Shown here: one piece after another, positions 21,358-24,371 of the stretch
Position numbering within the stretch: the first letter of the stretch is position 1
Layout of the letters: each line of letters begins with the position of its first letter
Assembly: GCA_051651625.1 (NCBI GenBank)
Contig: JBOFSQ010000088.1
Coordinates: 1-24,371 of the forward strand
Length of the DNA stretch: 24,371 nucleotides
DNA from: JBOFSQ01 sp051651625
GTDB taxonomy: Bacteria > Planctomycetota > Planctomycetia > Pirellulales > Thermoguttaceae
Direction of reading: 5' to 3'
The notes under the pieces: model-generated
Databases searched by the model: none
What the model was told of the DNA's origin: nothing
Seen by the model: only the letters and a program-made list of their open reading frames with translations
Program-made: the position numbers and the translations under genes

Positions 21358-22629
21358 ATGTCACACAAAATCATCTCTATCGGTTTCATTCTCACGCACG
21401 TTTTTGCGGCGAGTTTGTTTGCGTTTCCGATCACGGCGACGCTTCGTAGTGAGGCGAGTGTGCGGAGCGGTCCCGGTGAAGAGTTTTACGAAACGCTGCG
21501 TCTTCAGGCTGGCGACGCGGTACAAGTTTACGCAATCGGCGAGACCGATTGGTGTGAGATTCGTCCGCCGATAGGGAGTTTTTCGTGGGTCAGCGGGGAG
21601 GCTCTGCGAGTCGGTCACGACGGGATCGGCGTTGTCACTGCTGACACTGCGATTGTTCGCGTCGGCAGTGAACTTACCGACCTTTGCAGTGCGATTCAGG
21701 TCTCGCTGCGTCAAGACGAGAAGGTTCGTGTCATTGATCGCGTGCGAGTTGAAGGCGACGCCGCGAATCCTGTTTGGTACAAAATCGCGCCGCCGCGCGG
21801 TGAGTTTCGTTACATCCACAAAAGTTTTCTTGACGTTGCTGTGACGCCGATGCGGCTTCCGCCGTCGGACATTGTCCCAGTTTCATACGAGACGACGACG
21901 GTAGCGACAACGCCCGACGTTGTGTTTACGCCTGCGCCGCAGCGTCCGTTTGCAGAGATGCTGCGTGAACTCCGCGACGAAGCGACGTTAGCGATGCGAC
22001 AGCCGACCGAAGACTGGGTATTCGAGACGCTTCACCAGCAGGCCGAGCGACTCCTCGAAGACGCGCCGACCGAAATTGATCGTCAGCAAGTTCAGCAACT
22101 CGTCGTCGCTCTTTCAAAGACGCAGATGGTTCGCAAAGAACTTTCGCAGCGTCGCGCACTGGCACAGATGGGATCGGCGTCGCAGGCCCGCGCCGCGACG
22201 CCAGCGTTGCGTTCACTCGAAACGTCTCCAGCAACAGCGATGCTCCCTGTTGGTTATCGCACGGCGTTACCGACAGTGCCAGTGACAACGCCAGCGACAA
22301 TACCAACACCGGTGACGGCTCCATCGTCGTTGCCATCGACGTGGCCTTCGGCAAACGTACCGACTGCGCAGACAACATCGTCGTCACCGTTCGCAGTTGA
22401 GGGGACACTTGGTCGGTTCGCACCGGCACCGCCGGGTTATCCGCCGTATGCGGTTCTCGACGAGAAGCGACAAGTCGTCTGTCTTGTGACACCGCAGCGC
22501 GGAGTTTCGCTTGAAAAACTTGTCGGCAAACGGATCGGACTGCAAGGAACGCTCGGCGTTTACAAGACCAAAGAAGGCGTCGCGCTGCGACACATCGGCG
22601 CGAACGTGGCATCAGAGGTGTTGCCGTAA
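21358..22629 (+). CDS. Secreted protein with tandem bacterial SH3 domains
   Basis: A 423-residue protein. The signal peptide (about 1-22) is followed by two SH3b-like domains: residues about 25-82 (TLRSEASVRSGPGEEFYETLRLQAGDAVQVY...DWCEIRPPIGSFSWVSGEAL) and about 90-160 (TADTAIVRVGSE...WYKIAPPRGEFRYIHKSFL). Such domains usually bind cell wall or peptides. A helical segment (about 195-280) and a Pro/Thr/Ala-rich linker lead to a C-terminal beta-rich domain (about 345-423) with VGKRIGLQGTLGVYKTKEGVALRHIGA, which looks OB-fold-like. The start is ATG 21358, with AAAGGA about eleven bases upstream. The frame extends 61 residues further back, but that is encoded by the inverted-repeat element and is rejected. 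A periplasmic structural role is inferred; no enzyme motif was seen. Confidence 0.82.
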   Translation: MSHKIISIGFILTHVFAASLFAFPITATLRSEASVRSGPGEEFYETLRLQAGDAVQVYAIGETDWCEIRPPIGSFSWVSGEALRVGHDGIGVVTADTAIVRVGSELTDLCSAIQVSLRQDEKVRVIDRVRVEGDAANPVWYKIAPPRGEFRYIHKSFLDVAVTPMRLPPSDIVPVSYETTTVATTPDVVFTPAPQRPFAEMLRELRDEATLAMRQPTEDWVFETLHQQAERLLEDAPTEIDRQQVQQLVVALSKTQMVRKELSQRRALAQMGSASQARAATPALRSLETSPATAMLPVGYRTALPTVPVTTPATIPTPVTAPSSLPSTWPSANVPTAQTTSSSPFAVEGTLGRFAPAPPGYPPYAVLDEKRQVVCLVTPQRGVSLEKLVGKRIGLQGTLGVYKTKEGVALRHIGANVASEVLP

Positions 22630-22634
22630 CCTCG

Positions 22635-22660
22635 TCACTCCCGCAGGGGCGGGAATCCAA
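22635..22660. repeat. Short dispersed hairpin repeat
   Basis: TCCCGC-AGGG-GCGGGA (22639-22654) followed by ATCCA. It is a relative, in opposite orientation, of the hairpin at 13653-13672, and lies just after the SH3 gene stop. Confidence 0.6.
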
Positions 22661-22680
22661 CTTGATGGAAGATGTGTAAC

Positions 22681-22912
22681 CGTTCACGGTTTTGATGCCG
22701 TTTTGGCGTCATTTCCTCAATCCCATAGGGATTTCATTATGGTAGACAACGAGTGACAACGCGATCCGAACCCCGCTAGGGGTTCCGTTATGGTAGAAAA
22801 CGTGTGCAGACCATAACGCAACTCCTACGGAGTTGTTTTCGTTACACATCGCGTGCGTGCTACCATAACGGAATGCCTAACGGCATTCGAGAACAGAATA
22901 AAACCGTGAACG
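22681..22912. repeat. Approximately 230-bp palindromic element with 13-bp terminal inverted repeats
   Basis: CGTTCACGGTTTT (22681-22693) is the exact reverse complement of 22900-22912. Inside are four small hairpins in two orientations: AATCCC-ATA-GGGATT, GAACCCC-GCTA-GGGGTTC, AACTCC-TAC-GGAGTT and GAATGCC-TAA-CGGCATTC-like. Each is next to (G)TTATGGTAG or its complement CTACCATAA(C). No coding frame is credible. It fills the gap between the SH3 gene and the small Rpn-like gene and ends 20 bases before that gene's ribosome-binding site. Confidence 0.8.
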
Positions 22913-22932
22913 ATCAAGAAAATTCTTCCACC

Positions 22933-22939
22933 AAAGGAG
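22933..22939 (+). promoter_or_regulatory. Shine-Dalgarno AAAGGAG of the orphan Rpn C-terminal gene
   Basis: AAAGGAG six bases before the ATG at 22946. It is the same heptamer found at the internal start of the full-length rpn gene, where the spacing is seven. Confidence 0.85.
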
Positions 22940-22945
22940 CACCCA

Positions 22946-23221
22946 ATGATTCTATCAATTTTTGATGAAAAGTATTTAGAAGGAAAAACTACTGGCCTCG
23001 CCGAAGGACGTGTCACGGGCATTGCCGAAGGCGAAGCACGAGGCGTGGTGCGTGGCGCGGCGCGGGCACTCATTCGCATCCTCAACAAGCGACTTGGCGC
23101 AGTGCCGCAGCATGTAGAAGACCGCGTGATGGAGATTCGAGATTTAGTCGTCATAGAATCGCTCACGGAGTTCGCCTTGACGTGTGCGTCGCTCGAAGAA
23201 TTCGAGGACTCGCTGCGGTGA
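22946..23221 (+). CDS. Stand-alone Rpn C-terminal-domain protein (RpnS-like)
   Basis: A 91-residue protein homologous over its whole length to residues 283-385 of the Rpn nuclease in this window. MILSIFDEKYLEGKTTG matches MMPTIFEEAEMRGIAKG. A glycine-rich repeat tract (GLAEGRVTGIAEGEARG) follows, and then RILNKRLGAVPQHVEDRVMEIRDLVVIESLTEFALTCASLEEFEDSL against ILTTRFRRVPKRIASRLLEIGDLVVLDSLTVAAVQCASLKEFEEAL. There is no nuclease domain. It is preceded by AAAGGAG and begins at the residue equivalent to the internal start in rpn, so it looks like a functional small gene rather than a random gene fragment. The likely role, by analogy with RpnS, is to bind and restrain a full-length Rpn nuclease, here possibly in trans. 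The alternative is a decaying remnant of a second rpn gene whose 5' part was replaced by the repeat upstream. Confidence 0.82.
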   Translation: MILSIFDEKYLEGKTTGLAEGRVTGIAEGEARGVVRGAARALIRILNKRLGAVPQHVEDRVMEIRDLVVIESLTEFALTCASLEEFEDSLR

Positions 23222-23280
23222 AAAATACTGCGTCATTTGCCGTATCGGTGAACAGTTCACATTTTTGAAAGGACTCCACC

Positions 23281-24371
23281 ATGTTTTGTCTCAACAAGAT
23301 CGCACCCGCACTTCTCTTTTCCGTGGCGGCAGTCGCGGTAGGCGAACAGGTTGACACGGTACAACCGCGTGCCGAAGCATACAAAATTGTCGAGGCACAC
23401 GACGGTGACGTTGTTAGAAAGGTAGTCGTCGATGAGGCGGGGACTGTCTGCGGTGAAGTCGTCGATGGTTCCATTGTCATGAATGATAGTCAACATTCCG
23501 CCCCACCAACGTCTCCCGATCATCCGGTACTCGACGAAATCATCTTCGACACGATGCTGCGTGCTGATAGCCAAGGGAAACTCGCGTTTATGCGCACGAT
23601 TGATGGCGGTGACGAGCTGCGGCCATTCGCAGGGGACGCCGTTCGCGCCTATGTGGGCATCTCGCAGGAACAACAAAAGACATTCGAAAGTGCTGTTGAG
23701 GGGGATTATGAAAAAGAAGGCGCGCAGATGGAGCAATTCAGCAAGGCGTTTGGCTCTTACGACCAGCTTTCGGCGGAAGAGCAAGGCGTCCTTGGTGACG
23801 AGTTGCGTCAATTTTTTTGTGGTGTGATTGACACCGCCGACACACATTCGCGCGAGATACTAACCGACGAACAGTTGGAGCGTCTCCAAGAGCTTGAACT
23901 GACGCAGCCATCAGTATCCGCGTTGTTTTTGAGTTCAATCTTTTTTCAAATGGATAGCGGGGAAGAGAACGAAGCCACTGCCGCCGATGCGTTTGCAGAG
24001 GTGCGAGAAAGTCTCGCCAACCTCTTCACCAATGTTGCCGCCTACGACGCTCTGGGGTTGACCGACGAGCAGCGTCAAAAACTCCGCGAGATTCAAGACG
24101 CCGACCTGCCAGAACGGCAAGCGATGCTCAAAGACCTTATTAAGTGGTCGTCGGAGGACAAGCTGCCATCGCGCGAAGTCCGCGATGCGTGGCTGGCGCG
24201 AGCGAAGTCACACGGGACGCTCGTCAAAGCGAAACTCCTCGCGGTGCTCACACCCGAACAGCGTGAGAAACTCGAACGCCTCACCGTCTCCGTCCGCGAA
24301 CGTCTCGCACATCTGGCGACATTGCCAAAGGACGAGCCAGAAGATGACTCGTGGAAAAACTCGTGGAAACC
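23281..24371 (+). CDS. Secreted LTxEQ-motif protein (3' end outside window)
   Basis: The frame is open from ATG 23281 to the window end (363 codons, no stop). AAAGGA lies seven bases before the start. A signal peptide (about 1-21, KIAPALLFSVAAVAVG) leads to an acidic, mostly helical protein. Three copies of a short motif are spread through it: LTDEQLERLQEL (about 194-205), LTDEQRQKLREI (about 260-271) and LTPEQREKLERL (about 324-335). Such LTxEQ motifs are common in secreted planctomycete proteins and resemble the helical hairpin motif of CpxP/Spy-like periplasmic proteins. No enzyme residues were recognised. Codon use matches the neighbours. It follows the RpnS-like gene by 59 bases on the same strand; co-transcription is possible, but each has its own ribosome-binding site. 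Confidence 0.8.
   Translation, partial: MFCLNKIAPALLFSVAAVAVGEQVDTVQPRAEAYKIVEAHDGDVVRKVVVDEAGTVCGEVVDGSIVMNDSQHSAPPTSPDHPVLDEIIFDTMLRADSQGKLAFMRTIDGGDELRPFAGDAVRAYVGISQEQQKTFESAVEGDYEKEGAQMEQFSKAFGSYDQLSAEEQGVLGDELRQFFCGVIDTADTHSREILTDEQLERLQELELTQPSVSALFLSSIFFQMDSGEENEATAADAFAEVRESLANLFTNVAAYDALGLTDEQRQKLREIQDADLPERQAMLKDLIKWSSEDKLPSREVRDAWLARAKSHGTLVKAKLLAVLTPEQREKLERLTVSVRERLAHLATLPKDEPEDDSWKNSWK

Overview
The window looks like chromosomal DNA from a bacterium of the phylum Planctomycetota. The evidence is indirect: a secreted protein with several LT(D/P)EQ motifs, signal-peptide proteins with low-complexity Pro/Ala spacers, a periplasmic LysM protein with a transpeptidase-like tail, a NosR/NapH-like iron-sulfur membrane protein, a minimal FlgH-FlgI-FlgJ-FlgN flagellar set, and abundant short palindromic intergenic repeats. 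No rRNA or species marker is present, so this placement is an inference.

Layout. Positions 235-3771 hold a family 4 glycosyltransferase (minus), a divergent extended SDR/thioester-reductase-like oxidoreductase and an unrecognised helical protein. Positions 3833-7875 (minus) are a flagellar cluster, flgH, flgI, flgJ (rod-binding domain only) and flgN, followed after 17 bases by a large Rpn-family PD-(D/E)XK nuclease. A LysM protein (8175-9695) ends in a good intrinsic terminator. It is followed by a dinJ/yafQ-type toxin-antitoxin pair whose toxin stop touches the purH reading frame. A 4Fe-4S membrane protein, a 1028-residue hybrid histidine kinase, smpB, a strikingly acidic small protein and tRNA-Asp(GUC) follow. 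The right third carries a VWA protein (minus), a probable outer-membrane barrel protein, an SH3-domain secreted protein, a small orphan Rpn C-terminal protein and the 5' part of a secreted LTxEQ protein that runs off the window.

Most notable result. The rpn gene contains a second start (ATG at 4144, minus) preceded by a strong AAAGGAG Shine-Dalgarno. It would produce a 103-residue C-terminal protein. A separate 91-residue gene 19 kb away (22946-23221), also behind AAAGGAG, is a full-length homologue of exactly that piece and starts at the equivalent residue. This fits the RpnL/RpnS arrangement, a toxic anti-phage nuclease with an intragenic inhibitor, and adds a free-standing inhibitor-like gene.

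Intergenic DNA is dominated by several families of palindromes. One is a 24-bp-arm element whose 21-base loop occurs in both orientations. Others are arrays with a nine-base period, a GAAGCGTAAGCGAGTG repeat flanking the kinase gene (and supplying its stop codon), and two larger inverted-repeat elements placed just before start codons. Several apparent long ORFs begin inside these repeats, so starts were moved downstream using Shine-Dalgarno sites and domain boundaries.
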